Part shown: in pieces, positions 36,741-46,357 of the stretch
Layout: the number at the start of each line of letters is the position of its first letter
How positions within the stretch are numbered: the first letter of the stretch is position 1
DNA from: Deltaproteobacteria bacterium
Lineage (GTDB): Bacteria > Desulfobacterota > Desulfuromonadia > Desulfuromonadales > BM103
Reading direction: 5' to 3'
NCBI GenBank assembly: GCA_024636215.1
Contig: JAGXHL010000093.1
Span: 62,001-126,000 of the forward strand
Length of the DNA stretch: 64,000 nt
The notes under the pieces: model-generated
The model's database searches: none
What the model was told of the DNA's origin: nothing
Seen by the model: the letters and a program-made list of their open reading frames with translations, nothing else
Made by a program: the position numbers and the translations under genes

Positions 36741-36848
36741 ATGGGTAAACATTTCAGTGGCTCATGATCAGGTGGAGTAAAAAGTCACCCATCTTTTCGA
36801 TGTTGCCTCAGACGCGAGCCGCAATTCCTGCCCTGACTGTGTCGATCC

Positions 36849-39599
36849 TTAGGTTGCAAAGGTGTCGATGTTAATCTGGTTGCCATTGCTGTCCACAGTA
36901 TTAATAAGTTCAGTCAGTGAGCCACTGAAGCCAGAATCATAGTCAGCCCCAACACCCGCGAGGGTGACAATAGTTGGACTCCCGGGGTCTCCCACGTTCG
37001 GAATCGTCAGGGTTAAATCTGTCCCGTCATTGGCTACCGTCACACTATCAGTGAAGAGGGCAAGATCGTCCCCGTCAATATCACTGTCCTCGTCAAGATC
37101 GAGCAGATCAGTGAAGCTCAAGACGTCTCCGCCCACATTGTAGCCGTCGCCGACATTGAAATCAGCAAGAGTGTTGGACCCTTCACCACCCTGTGCAGTA
37201 AACAAGAAGACATCTTCACCCTCACCGCCGACGAGGATGTCGTTACCGAGGCCGCCGGTGATCATATCATCTCCTGAGCCGCCAGTTATAACGTCTTCCC
37301 CAGAGCTTCCTTGCAGCGTTTCATTACTCGAGAAAGTCAAGTTGATGGTCTGCACTGCCGTGGCGTCGTTATCTGCGTCCGTTCCGACGAGAGTAACTCC
37401 GGTGCTCTGGTCTAGTGTGCCATCGGCAACCAATATGTTGATTCCTCCGATTTTATAAGAAGTACCTTCCGCCGCAGAGAACTCGATTGTATCGAATAGG
37501 CTGCCAACCTCCAAAGGGCCAAGCGAGTACTCTTGCAAATTGCTTGATGAAGTATCAGAACCTGTTCCGTCTATCGTTCCGCTTGCCGCAACATTGCCAT
37601 CCAGGTAGGCCGTCCAGGAAAGTTGTTCCCCCGCTCCGAACGCAATCGTAGAAAAATTGATGGTGGATAGGTTGGCGGATTCGAATGCACCATCGACGGG
37701 ATCACCTGTCGAGCTATCCCAGGAGTCAGCTTTGGCGAATTCGAGGACCAGAGTGTCATTGTCACCCTTATCGTTGTTTGCAACATCCTGGCCGCCACCA
37801 ACGCCGAAGAAATCGTCTCTGGTATTGACGGTTTCCATTAAATTATCATCCGCATCATATGCCGAGGCCTTCAATTCAACGCCTACATTTCCATTGTCAT
37901 TTGACATGCCGGTTATCAGGTAAAAATCGGAATTGCTGCCCGAGATGTCGCTGGTGCTGAATTGAGCGAATACTTGCAACGCGTCAAGTGTTTCGTGCAT
38001 TTGCAGGGTGTATTCACCCGTGGCGGGATCTGCAGAAATCGAGTAGACGTCTGTTGTTCCGTCAGCAGTTTTAGCAGTCAGAGAGCCATCTTCAGCTTCT
38101 GTGTATTTGAGTTTGCTGCCGCCGAATGTCAGGTAGCTGGACAATGTTTCACCCTCATGCTCATAAGAAGCCTTGATAAAACCATCCGCGTCAACACTTG
38201 TGGCGGCAGCGGAGAAAGTTAGTGCTGCTCCGTTGCTGTCTGCGCCTGACTTGAAGCCAGTGTCGGCAACCAGTTCAACGCCAGCTTCAGCTGTGATGAC
38301 TGCATTGGGGACATTTCCTATTGAAGGGGAATCATCTTCGATGTGGACCGTCAGGGTGCCTGTAGAAGACTGGAATCCATCGCTGGCTCTTACCGTCACG
38401 TCAAAAGAGGCGACATCTTCAACGTTGACTCCCGGATGGTCGATTGGTCCTTTAAGGGTTACTGTATAATCGCCGTTGCTCGCAATGGAGATAGTTGCGA
38501 CAGGAGTGCTTCCTGCCATGCCAGTCAACGTGTTTGTGCCGCTACCCGTCCAAGTGACAGCCACGCCGTTCGAGGTAAACTCACCATCAACTGGAGGATC
38601 TTCGAGGGTTAGCGAAAGGCTGTCGCCATCAGCATCAGAGACTGCAATGTTGCCGGTAAAGGTAACGGAGTCGGATACATCACTTGGCGAGCCAACAGTG
38701 TCGGGGATTCCGTCTAGTAAGCCTTCTTCAGAGACGGTAGCTGAAGCGTTGCCAACCACAGGAACGTCGTTGACCGGGGTGATGGCGATGTCGAGCGTCG
38801 AGGTGACGGTGTCGATGCCGTCGGTAACGGTGTAGGTCGCCTGGGGGACCGGGCCGTTGTAGTCGGCCAGCGGTGTGAAGGTGTAGCCCCCGTCGGCAGC
38901 GATGGTCAGGGCCCCGACGTTGGCAATCGTCGCCGTCTGTCCGGCGTTATAGGTGGTGCCGTCTACGCTAAAGTCGACCACGCTGGCCGGTCCACCGTCG
39001 GGATCGACCGTGTTGGCCAGAACGTTCCCGGTGGCCTGGGTGTCTTCATCGATGGTCACCGACTCGTTGCCGTCGGCCAGGTCGTTGAGCGCATCAGGAG
39101 GCAGATTCTCGGCTGGTAGGGGCTGCTGCTCGTCTTCAACCACCTGAGGGGCCCCAGCATCGAAGGTATCCGGATCCTGAACGCCAAGCTTATCAATACC
39201 GCCCAGCGCATCACCCATGTCATCAACATAAGCACTTGATCCACCACTGGCAGGTGCTTCGCCAGCCGCAGTTTCCGGAACCTCGAGGTTCCAGGCCGCA
39301 ACCAATGCATCGATCGGAATGATGCTGCCATCCTCCAGCATGATGGAAGTGACTTCACCGTCGTTGATGTTTGCAGCAAAATCCACGAAGGTCAGAACCG
39401 CGCCGTTATCCAAGGTGAAAACGAGGTCAGTGCCCACAAACTCCTGGGTGCTTTCTGTGCCCGGGTCAAAATTTATCTGTGGGATCTGCTCTGCTTGCAG
39501 CGTGACGGTCACAGCCTGCCCTGGTTCGGGAGTCGGTACGACAACTGTATTGGCTGCTGTTACTTCATCCTGGATACTGGTAGTGTTTTCGTTTGCCAT
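36849..39599 (-). CDS. LapA-like RTX adhesin with LapG cleavage site, type I secreted
   Basis: The 916-residue surface protein is built like a miniature LapA. The N-terminal retention-module-like region (about 1-115) ends in TAAG at 110-113, the motif LapG proteases cut. A VCBS/cadherin-like region with repeats (VTIDEDTQATGNVLANT, and NDVPVVGNASATVSEEG) lies about 170-430. C-terminal RTX calcium repeats (GGSGDDMITGGLGND, GGEGED) are followed by a hydrophobic type I secretion tail. It probably tethers in the outer-membrane secretion channel and promotes attachment until cleaved. It follows the PilZ gene by 42 bases. The system's TolC, ABC, HlyD and LapG genes lie at 41-47 kb. It is much shorter than LapA (thousands of residues). 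Good ribosome-binding site AGGAGAGAG. Confidence 0.85.
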   Translation of the reverse strand: MANENTTSIQDEVTAANTVVVPTPEPGQAVTVTLQAEQIPQINFDPGTESTQEFVGTDLVFTLDNGAVLTFVDFAANINDGEVTSIMLEDGSIIPIDALVAAWNLEVPETAAGEAPASGGSSAYVDDMGDALGGIDKLGVQDPDTFDAGAPQVVEDEQQPLPAENLPPDALNDLADGNESVTIDEDTQATGNVLANTVDPDGGPASVVDFSVDGTTYNAGQTATIANVGALTIAADGGYTFTPLADYNGPVPQATYTVTDGIDTVTSTLDIAITPVNDVPVVGNASATVSEEGLLDGIPDTVGSPSDVSDSVTFTGNIAVSDADGDSLSLTLEDPPVDGEFTSNGVAVTWTGSGTNTLTGMAGSTPVATISIASNGDYTVTLKGPIDHPGVNVEDVASFDVTVRASDGFQSSTGTLTVHIEDDSPSIGNVPNAVITAEAGVELVADTGFKSGADSNGAALTFSAAATSVDADGFIKASYEHEGETLSSYLTFGGSKLKYTEAEDGSLTAKTADGTTDVYSISADPATGEYTLQMHETLDALQVFAQFSTSDISGSNSDFYLITGMSNDNGNVGVELKASAYDADDNLMETVNTRDDFFGVGGGQDVANNDKGDNDTLVLEFAKADSWDSSTGDPVDGAFESANLSTINFSTIAFGAGEQLSWTAYLDGNVAASGTIDGTGSDTSSSNLQEYSLGPLEVGSLFDTIEFSAAEGTSYKIGGINILVADGTLDQSTGVTLVGTDADNDATAVQTINLTFSSNETLQGSSGEDVITGGSGDDMITGGLGNDILVGGEGEDVFLFTAQGGEGSNTLADFNVGDGYNVGGDVLSFTDLLDLDEDSDIDGDDLALFTDSVTVANDGTDLTLTIPNVGDPGSPTIVTLAGVGADYDSGFSGSLTELINTVDSNGNQINIDTFAT

Positions 39600-39641
39600 G
39601 GTTATCTCTCTCCTGATCCTGCTTGCAGGTTAAGTGCCTTT

Positions 39642-39932
39642 TTAATGGAGGTACTGAAAATCATTTATTTTAGCGGCGATGCCAAATTTGTCGCCGAGTT
39701 GCTCGATGCGAATCACTTCACCCTGACAGTCCAACTTGATTGGTTTCCCTGGCAGAGCATAATTGAGATCGAGTGAAAAGCTAAAAGACCCACCATGATC
39801 AAAAAACTGATCAGTCAGGAAATAAATGCCTGTCCAACTGACATCGCGCGTCATGCCTTTTGTTTGTCCTATGTAGACCGGAACCTCAGTCTGGATACGC
39901 TGTGAAGCCCTTTTCTCAGAAAGATTGGTCAT
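39642..39932 (-). CDS. PilZ-domain protein, probable cyclic di-GMP receptor
   Basis: The 96-residue single-domain protein has the PilZ signature: RASQR (R-x3-R) at about 8-12 followed by DVSWTGIYF (D-x-S-x2-G), the two motifs that bind cyclic di-GMP. AAGGAG is 6 bases from the ATG. It is the first gene of a two-gene unit with the adhesin, so cyclic di-GMP may affect adhesin synthesis or export directly. No other domain. Confidence 0.82.
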   Translation of the reverse strand: MTNLSEKRASQRIQTEVPVYIGQTKGMTRDVSWTGIYFLTDQFFDHGGSFSFSLDLNYALPGKPIKLDCQGEVIRIEQLGDKFGIAAKINDFQYLH

Positions 39933-40004
39933 GGTCTTCTCCTTATCGTTGTCAATTCTAACTCTTTTAGTTTTAGCAACAATTTATCAATAGATTGAAT
40001 TGCC

Positions 40005-40020
40005 TATAACCTTGGTTATA
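40005..40020. promoter_or_regulatory. Operator candidate TATAACC-TT-GGTTATA upstream of pilZ-adhesin
   Basis: A perfect 16-bp inverted repeat with arms of 7 and a 2-base centre lies 73-88 bp upstream of the PilZ start and 173 bp upstream of the regulator gene. The same TATAAC-N4-GTTATA pattern recurs at 42453. The rest of this 260-bp gap (39933-40192) is AT-rich without a gene. Confidence 0.6.
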
Positions 40021-40192
40021 CTTTTGTTCGAAATTAGTCGATAAATCAGGATTTTTGGAGTTTCCAAGCTTTCAGTGCAGGGCAAAGAGCAAAGACTTTG
40101 TGCTTCCCCTGACGCTAAACTTTGTCAATCTCTGCCAATTGCGGTAGACTTGCTCGTCAGTTTGTTGGCTGCGATGTTTTTATGGAGTTATT

Positions 40193-40831
40193 ATGACCAT
40201 TAAACTGGTTGCTGCTGATTCACATCCTCTCTCTCTGCTTGGCTTGTCCCAGTTGTTGAAAGCAGAGCCCGGCTTTGATCTCGCTGCCAGTTGCAAGACG
40301 GCTGAAGAAACCATGCGAGCCGTTTGGAAAGAGCGGCCAGATCTCCTGGTTATTGATATCAATCTGCCGGATCGAAATGGTCTTGAATTGATCAACGAGC
40401 TGAAAAACAGTTCGCTTGAGGTCAAAATCGTTATTCTGACTACGGCCATGGATGAAGACCAGACGATAGATGCTCTCCGTTATGGTGTTAAGGGTGTGGT
40501 GCTGAAGGACATGCCTACTCGCCTGCTTCTGCAGTGTCTGCAAAAGGTGGCGGCCGGGGGCTTGTGGATGGAAAAAGAGTCAATCGGTCATGCCTTTGAA
40601 AAGATGCTGCATCGAGAGGCGGGGATGAGGCGCCTGGCCACAATCCTGACGGCAAGGGAAACGGAAGTCATGCGCTGTGTCGCCGGCGGCCTGAGCAATC
40701 AGCAGATTGCTGAAAAGCTGATTGTCCAAGAGGGAACGATCAAGATTCACGTTCACAATATTTATCGCAAGCTTGGCATTAGTAACCGGGTTGACCTGAC
40801 CTTGTACGCACAGAAAAGAGGCCTGGTCTAG
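40193..40831 (+). CDS. NarL/FixJ-family response regulator
   Basis: The 212-residue regulator has an N-terminal receiver domain (about 1-120; phospho-acceptor Asp in VIDINLPDRNG, Thr in ILTTA, Lys in VVLKDM). A C-terminal LuxR helix-turn-helix (about 145-210; LTARETEVMRCVAGG, then NQQIAEKLIVQEGTIKIHVHN) follows. It is transcribed divergently from the pilZ-adhesin unit and lies between it and the secretion genes, so it is the best candidate to bind the shared palindrome. No kinase gene is nearby. GGAGTT 5 bases before the ATG. Its TAG stop overlaps a palindromic repeat. Confidence 0.88.
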   Translation: MTIKLVAADSHPLSLLGLSQLLKAEPGFDLAASCKTAEETMRAVWKERPDLLVIDINLPDRNGLELINELKNSSLEVKIVILTTAMDEDQTIDALRYGVKGVVLKDMPTRLLLQCLQKVAAGGLWMEKESIGHAFEKMLHREAGMRRLATILTARETEVMRCVAGGLSNQQIAEKLIVQEGTIKIHVHNIYRKLGISNRVDLTLYAQKRGLV

Positions 40832-40893
40832 CAGCCTGTCGGATTATACGGGCCGAGCGAAAATCCGGCTCATGGATAGTCCGACAAGCTGCT
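40830..40893. repeat. Palindromic repeat element, short copy (64 bp)
   Basis: It begins AGCAGCCTGTCGG, overlapping the last two bases of the regulator's TAG stop, and ends CCGACAAGCTGCT. Arms match the ends of the copy at 22164 but in opposite order, with the centre missing. It can fold into one long hairpin. Confidence 0.85.
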
Positions 40894-40916
40894 TGTCCCG
40901 GAACTTTTCAGCCGTC

Positions 40917-40961
40917 AAAAACTAACGGCCGCCTCGCATGAAGTGAGGCGGCCGTTAGTTT
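40917..40961. terminator. Strong bidirectional terminator between regulator and tolC
   Basis: AAAACTAACGGCCGCCTC and its exact complement form an 18-bp perfect stem around a 9-base loop, ending in a T-run on both strands. Confidence 0.95.
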
Positions 40962-41003
40962 TTAGTGTGACAAGTCCCTATGGAGAGAGAAGCAGTCTGT
41001 GAG

Positions 41004-42353
41004 TTATTTATTCGCCACTGCGTAAAGTTGCGGGTCGATCTGCAGGCTTTCATTCAACTTGCCGGTCAGGGCCAGGAGTCTTTTGGCAGCAATCACTTCG
41101 TTGGTTCTTGCCGTTATCATCAGGCCGGCCGATTGGAACTTTTCGTTGTTGGCATCAAGCACGTCAAGCAGTGTGCGTTGACCGACGTTAAACTGCTTCA
41201 GATATGAATCGAGGGTCTTCTGATTATAGGTCAGTGCGCCATCGAAAGAAACCATCTGTTTGCGTGCTGATTCCAATGCGGCCCAGGTGGCCCGGGTCTC
41301 TTCAATGACCATGTCGCGCTGATCGTCACGCTGGGCTGCTGCCTGCAGTTTGCGGGCCATAGCGGCTTTACGGTCAGCAACATCCGAGTGGCCGCTAAAA
41401 ATGTTCCAGCGCAGGCGCATCATCGCCTGGTTGTTGTGCTCATAGGTCTCCGAGCTTTCAATCTGGTCTTCATAACTGGAGCTTAATTCCGCATGAACTT
41501 TTGGTAAAAAATTTGATCTGCTCAAGTCGACCCTGCTCTCTGCTTCGTCAACGTTTGCATCGAGGGCCAAAGTCTTTGGGTTTCGCTCTGCTGTCTGTTG
41601 GATTGCCTCATCCAGTGAAGCAGGCAGGAGAGTGGATGACACATTGTAAAATTCAACATCACCGGCTAGTTTTCCAACGTGGCGCAGGTAATTTGCCTCA
41701 GCAGTTTTGAGGTCGGCCTGTGTTTCGGCCAGAGAGGCATAGGTTCGGGCCAGGCGGGCCTGGGTCTGGTCGACATCAGCGATGCTACCAGCTCCGCCTT
41801 CCTGACGTTCTTCGAGTTTATCGAGAATTTCCAGGTGGTCGTTGACATTCTTTTCTGCCAGAGCGACCAGCTCACGTTGACGGTATACCTCCATGTGGGA
41901 GATAATCGCATCGAGTGCGATGGCTTCGGCATTGTCAAAGGTTCTATATCCTGCGGAGACCAGTTTGGCTCTTTCTATCTCAACCAGACTCCTGGTTTCC
42001 TTGCCGTCGTAAAGCAGTTGCGAAAGTTGTATCGAGCCCTCGAGCCGGTCGTAAAAATTATGCTCATTGCCCTGAGCCCGGGTGAGGGTATCGCTGTGGG
42101 CTTCGATGCCGTACCCGAAGGCGACATCAACCTGCGGATAATAGCCGCCCATTGCACGATCGCGCTCAAAGCCGATTGCTTCCTGGTTGGCTGCCAGTGC
42201 TTGCAGGCGAGGACTGTACTCCAGAGCAGTCGTCACCGTGTCTGTCAAGGTTACAGACGTATCCTGTGCCAGAGCACTGGTGCCTGTAATGATGGCAAAA
42301 GTCAGGAGTATGCTTAAAATCAGTCCTGTCAAAAGTGTCTTTTCCCTCAGCAT
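41004..42353 (-). CDS. TolC-family outer-membrane efflux/secretion protein (LapE role)
   Basis: The 449-residue protein has a signal peptide (about 1-30, ending SALA) and two repeats of the outer membrane efflux fold: long alpha-hairpins flanking beta strands (SLVEIERAKLVSAG to EVIAAKRLLALTG). It should form the trimeric channel of the type I secretion system that exports, and in Lap systems also retains, the adhesin. AGGAGGCGG precedes the ATG. It is transcribed divergently from the ABC transporter gene, with a shared 345-bp control region. Confidence 0.9.
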   Translation of the reverse strand: MLREKTLLTGLILSILLTFAIITGTSALAQDTSVTLTDTVTTALEYSPRLQALAANQEAIGFERDRAMGGYYPQVDVAFGYGIEAHSDTLTRAQGNEHNFYDRLEGSIQLSQLLYDGKETRSLVEIERAKLVSAGYRTFDNAEAIALDAIISHMEVYRQRELVALAEKNVNDHLEILDKLEERQEGGAGSIADVDQTQARLARTYASLAETQADLKTAEANYLRHVGKLAGDVEFYNVSSTLLPASLDEAIQQTAERNPKTLALDANVDEAESRVDLSRSNFLPKVHAELSSSYEDQIESSETYEHNNQAMMRLRWNIFSGHSDVADRKAAMARKLQAAAQRDDQRDMVIEETRATWAALESARKQMVSFDGALTYNQKTLDSYLKQFNVGQRTLLDVLDANNEKFQSAGLMITARTNEVIAAKRLLALTGKLNESLQIDPQLYAVANK

Positions 42354-42698
42354 CTTTTCCGCCTCCTTGATCTTTAGTCAAGCTTGTGTGCTGTTAGTAC
42401 TAAAGTTTAATATATATACCCTAATGGCTAAGTCCTCAGTGGAAAATGTTACTATAACGAAAGTTATAACAAAATTTCATGCCTTGCCAAGCGTAATCAC
42501 AAACAATTCTACTTCTTTTTTTAGAGGGATAGCGGTTATTATTTAAGAGATCGAGTCTGGATGTCGCATTTTTGCGAATAAATGGTACAATCAAGAAATG
42601 TAAATAACTTGAATTATTGCGTTTAATGTTTTGACAGATGCTTTCAAAATGGGGAATCCAAGTTGGTGGAATCATCCGTTCGACCCTGACGAGGGACC
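42354..42698. other. Divergent control region of tolC and lapB-like operon
   Basis: This AT-rich stretch holds no gene. It contains the palindrome at 42453-42468, a TATATAT stretch near 42410 that could be the tolC -10, and TTGACA at about 42632 on the plus strand without an obvious -10 partner. Confidence 0.5.
42453..42468. promoter_or_regulatory. Operator candidate TATAAC-GAAA-GTTATA in tolC/lapB region
   Basis: A 16-bp inverted repeat of 6-base arms with the same arms and spacing as the one at 40005. It lies 100 bp upstream of tolC and 231 bp upstream of the ABC transporter gene. Confidence 0.6.
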
Positions 42699-44945
42699 AT
42701 GCCAGAACAAAATAAACAGACTGAAGGACTACAGGAAACGCCCGAGATAAAAAATGCACAAAAGGAGTCACCTCGCAAGGCGCAGCCGCGGCGTCGCTCC
42801 AGCGACTTCGTGTCTCCGGGGTTAGTTGATTATGAACCCCCGGTTTTGCGTTGTCTTTCTCTGGTTGCCGGCCTGCTCGGTCGACCGGTGTCCACGGTTG
42901 CCCTTAAAGCCGGTATGCCACAGGGCCGGGAACAGCCGCCCCTGGCTGTCTGTATCAGGGCAGCAGAACAGGCCGGCTTGACGGTTCGCACCTTCCACAA
43001 ACCGCAAATCCGGAATATCTCCTCTCTGATCATGCCCTGTATTCTGGTGCTGCAGAATGACCAGGCCTGTATCCTTAACGCCTTGCAAGATGAGCATGCC
43101 GATGTGATTTTTCCGCAAGGGGGGGGCACTGGTAAAAGTCTGCCCCTGGATCAGCTTCAGGCGCAGTATTCCGGTTACGTGCTACTTGCGAAGCCGGAAG
43201 GTAAACTTGATCAAAGAGCCAGTGACCTCAAGCTGGTCGACACCAAGGCCTGGTTCTGGGGGACCATCTTCAAGTTTTTCCCGATCTACAAGCATGTGCT
43301 GCTGGCGACAGTGATGGTGAATATACTGGCCCTGGCCAGTCCTTTATTCATTATGAACGTCTATGATCGGGTTGTGCCGAACAGCGCCTTCGACACCCTC
43401 TGGGCATTGGCGATCGGGGTCTTTATCGCCTATCTGTTTGATTTTTTACTGCGCAATCTGCGGAGCTATTTTGCCGACGTTGCCGGTAAGAATGCCGACG
43501 TTATTATCGCCAGCAAGCTGATGCAGCAGATGACGGCGATGCGCTTTGACCATAAGCCTGAATCTGCAGGGACCCTGGCGAACAATCTGCGCGAGTTTGA
43601 ATCTTTGCGTGAGTTCTTCAGCTCCACGACCCTGATGGCCCTGGTCGATATGCCTTTCATTTTTCTTTTTGTCGGCCTGATCTCCTATATCGCAGGACCG
43701 CTCGCTTATGCGCCTCTTGTGGCCGTGCCGATTGTGGTCCTGGTCGGGTTTTTTCTACAATTGCCGTTTCAGCGCATTATCGAAAAAAGTTTTCGTGAAG
43801 GCGCCCAGAAAAATGCCCTGCTGGTCGAAGCGATCACCGGCATGGAGACGATCAAGACGAGCATGGCCGAAGGGCAGATCCAGAAGCGCTGGGAAGAGGT
43901 TGTCGGCCTGAACGCAAAGTCAACCAGCAGAGCCCGAGCGCTCTCAAATTTCTCCATTTCTTTTTCGCAATGGTCTGCTCAACTGGTGAGCATGGCGATT
44001 ATTATCGGTGGCGTTTACCTGATCTCCGAAGGGGAGTTAACCCTGGGCGGTCTGATTGCCTGCAGCATTCTGGTTGGCCGGGCGATGGCACCGCTCGGCG
44101 CCGTGGCGGCTATGTTGACCCGCCTGCAGCAATCCCGGATGGCGCTGAAGTCTCTCGATCTGTTGATGCGTCAGCCGAATGAGAGACCGCTTGGACGTGA
44201 ATTTATCCAGGCGAAAACCCTGCAGCCGTCGCTCAGCTTTGAAGAGGTTCATTTCCAGTATCCGAACAGCCAGACACCGGCTCTGGACGGTGTCTCGCTG
44301 ATGATCAAACCGGGGGAAAAGGTTGCTGTCCTCGGTCGGACCGGATCCGGAAAAAGTACTCTAGGCAGGCTTTGCATGGGCCTCTATGAACCCCAAAAGG
44401 GTTCTGTCAAGCTTGACGGCATTGATCTGCGGCAACTGCACGTCGCTGACTTGAGGAGTCATATCGGCTATGTAAGTCAGGACAACTATCTCTTCTATGG
44501 CAGTATCCGCGACAATATCGCCTTCGGTGCTCCTTATGTTGACGGCCCGGCGATTCTGAGTGCTGCAAATCTAGCGGGAGTCACGGATTTTGTCAAAGGC
44601 CATCCTGCCGGTTTTGACTGGCAGGTTGGTGAGCGAGGCATGAACCTTTCCGGAGGTCAGCGTCAGGCGGTCACCATTGCCCGGGCTCTGCTGCTTGATC
44701 CGGACATTTTGATTCTGGATGAACCGACCAGCGCCATGGACAACAATGCCGAGCTTTTGTTGAGGCAAAGGATCAAAGAGCGCCTCCCTGACAAAACCCT
44801 GCTCCTCTTCACACATCGCACCAGCTTGCTGGAGTTGGTGGACCGTGTAGTCATCATGGAGGCGGGCAAGATTGTCACCGACGGGCCTAAAGCGGAGGTC
44901 CTGAAAGCCCTTAAAAGCGGCGCGATCGGTGCCAGGAAACGATAA
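42699..44945 (+). CDS. Type I secretion ABC transporter (LapB-like)
   Basis: The 748-residue inner-membrane ATPase powers adhesin export. The N-terminal C39-like domain (about 45-175) appears to lack the catalytic Cys-His arrangement, as in adhesin exporters that do not cut their substrate. A six-helix transmembrane domain (about 190-450) follows. The nucleotide-binding domain has Walker A GRTGSGKST (about 546), signature LSGGQ (about 651), Walker B ILILDEPTSAMD and switch His in THR. GAGGGACC precedes the ATG. First gene of a four-gene unit with HlyD, LapG and the HD-GYP protein. Confidence 0.93.
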   Translation: MPEQNKQTEGLQETPEIKNAQKESPRKAQPRRRSSDFVSPGLVDYEPPVLRCLSLVAGLLGRPVSTVALKAGMPQGREQPPLAVCIRAAEQAGLTVRTFHKPQIRNISSLIMPCILVLQNDQACILNALQDEHADVIFPQGGGTGKSLPLDQLQAQYSGYVLLAKPEGKLDQRASDLKLVDTKAWFWGTIFKFFPIYKHVLLATVMVNILALASPLFIMNVYDRVVPNSAFDTLWALAIGVFIAYLFDFLLRNLRSYFADVAGKNADVIIASKLMQQMTAMRFDHKPESAGTLANNLREFESLREFFSSTTLMALVDMPFIFLFVGLISYIAGPLAYAPLVAVPIVVLVGFFLQLPFQRIIEKSFREGAQKNALLVEAITGMETIKTSMAEGQIQKRWEEVVGLNAKSTSRARALSNFSISFSQWSAQLVSMAIIIGGVYLISEGELTLGGLIACSILVGRAMAPLGAVAAMLTRLQQSRMALKSLDLLMRQPNERPLGREFIQAKTLQPSLSFEEVHFQYPNSQTPALDGVSLMIKPGEKVAVLGRTGSGKSTLGRLCMGLYEPQKGSVKLDGIDLRQLHVADLRSHIGYVSQDNYLFYGSIRDNIAFGAPYVDGPAILSAANLAGVTDFVKGHPAGFDWQVGERGMNLSGGQRQAVTIARALLLDPDILILDEPTSAMDNNAELLLRQRIKERLPDKTLLLFTHRTSLLELVDRVVIMEAGKIVTDGPKAEVLKALKSGAIGARKR

Positions 44946-44957
44946 GAGTCTGCTATT

Positions 44958-46343
44958 ATGACAAAATCTAAAGAGATAAAAGAGGCTTTTGATCATCGGC
45001 AACGGCAGGGTTTTCTGAGCGCTTTCAGCGAGGAAGAAGACCTGCATTTCATGAGTGAAGTCGATGCAGCCATCCATCGTAAAGGCAGCTCGATCGCATT
45101 TATTTTGACCCTGGTGATCGCCTTGTTGATGGTGGTTTTTGTCTTGTGGGCACACTTTACCGTCCTGGATGAGGTGACCCGCGGCATGGGTTCGGTGATC
45201 CCTTCCCAGAAGGTGCAGATGATCCAGAACCTGGAGGGAGGGATTCTCCAGGAGCTCCTGGTTCAGGAGAACCAGATTGTTAATAAGGGCGATATCCTGA
45301 TTCGTATCGATAACGCCCAGGCGGCAAGTCAGTACCAGGATGCTTTCACCAAAGCTGCTGAACATGAAGCGACCATTATGCGTTTGAATGCGGAGATAGA
45401 TGGACAATCAAAGCTGGTTTTCCCCGACACCTTCAAGGGGGCAGATCCGCAGGTTATCAGAGATCAGCAGTCGATTTTCCAGGCACGAAACGAGCAACTG
45501 CAGGCGGAGCTTAACGTACTGCGCTCTCAGCACAGCCAGAAACAACAGGAAATCGCGGAAATGCAAAGCCGTAAGGCGCAGCTTGAACAAGGCCTCGGTC
45601 TGGCGAAGCAGCAACGTGACATTGCCAAGCCGCTGGTTGATCAGGGTGTCTATCCACGTGTTGATTACCTTGCCCTGGAACGTGACATTTCCTCGTTGCA
45701 GGGAGACATCGATGCCCTGCGCCTGGCGATCCCGCGTATCCGACAGGCCGCCAACGAAGCAAGCCGTCGTATCGAGCAGAGACTTGCAGAATTCAAAGCT
45801 CAGGCCCTTGATGAAATGAACAGCCGTCGCGGAGAACTGAAGTCTTTACAACAGATTATGTCCGCCGGTGAAGACCGTGTCACACGGACCGATGTGCGTT
45901 CACCGGTTCGTGGCACCATCAAGCAGATCAACTTGAATACGATCGGTGGTGTGGTTCGTCCGGGAGAATCGATTCTGGAGATTGTTCCTCTGGATGACAG
46001 CCTGCTGATCGAAGCACGAATTCGGCCCGCCGATATAGCGTTTTTACATCCTGGACAGAAGGCCATGATCAAGATTACGGCTTATGATTTTTCTATTTTC
46101 GGTGGCCTCAATGGAGTCGTAGAAGCAATCAGCGCCGATACGATCGAGGATGATAAAGGTGAAAGTTTTTATAAGGTCAAGTTAAGGACCCAGAAAAATG
46201 CCATTGCTTATCAGGGACAGGAGTTGCCGATTATCCCGGGTATGACGGCGAGTATCGATATCCTGACCGGTAAGAAGTCTGTGCTGGCCTATCTGCTGAA
46301 GCCGATTCTGAAAGCAAAGCAGAACGCTCTGCGGGAACGTTAG
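44958..46343 (+). CDS. HlyD-family membrane fusion protein (LapC-like)
   Basis: The 461-residue adaptor bridges the ABC transporter and TolC. It has a cytoplasmic N-terminus, one transmembrane helix (about 44-66), biotinyl-lipoyl halves (MIQNLEGGILQELLVQ and the later RSPVRGTIKQI), a long periplasmic coiled coil (about 150-300) and a C-terminal beta domain. It starts 12 bases after the transporter gene with a weak AAGAG ribosome-binding site, so coupling is likely. Confidence 0.93.
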   Translation: MTKSKEIKEAFDHRQRQGFLSAFSEEEDLHFMSEVDAAIHRKGSSIAFILTLVIALLMVVFVLWAHFTVLDEVTRGMGSVIPSQKVQMIQNLEGGILQELLVQENQIVNKGDILIRIDNAQAASQYQDAFTKAAEHEATIMRLNAEIDGQSKLVFPDTFKGADPQVIRDQQSIFQARNEQLQAELNVLRSQHSQKQQEIAEMQSRKAQLEQGLGLAKQQRDIAKPLVDQGVYPRVDYLALERDISSLQGDIDALRLAIPRIRQAANEASRRIEQRLAEFKAQALDEMNSRRGELKSLQQIMSAGEDRVTRTDVRSPVRGTIKQINLNTIGGVVRPGESILEIVPLDDSLLIEARIRPADIAFLHPGQKAMIKITAYDFSIFGGLNGVVEAISADTIEDDKGESFYKVKLRTQKNAIAYQGQELPIIPGMTASIDILTGKKSVLAYLLKPILKAKQNALRER

Positions 46344-46357
46344 CCGGAGCTGTGAAT

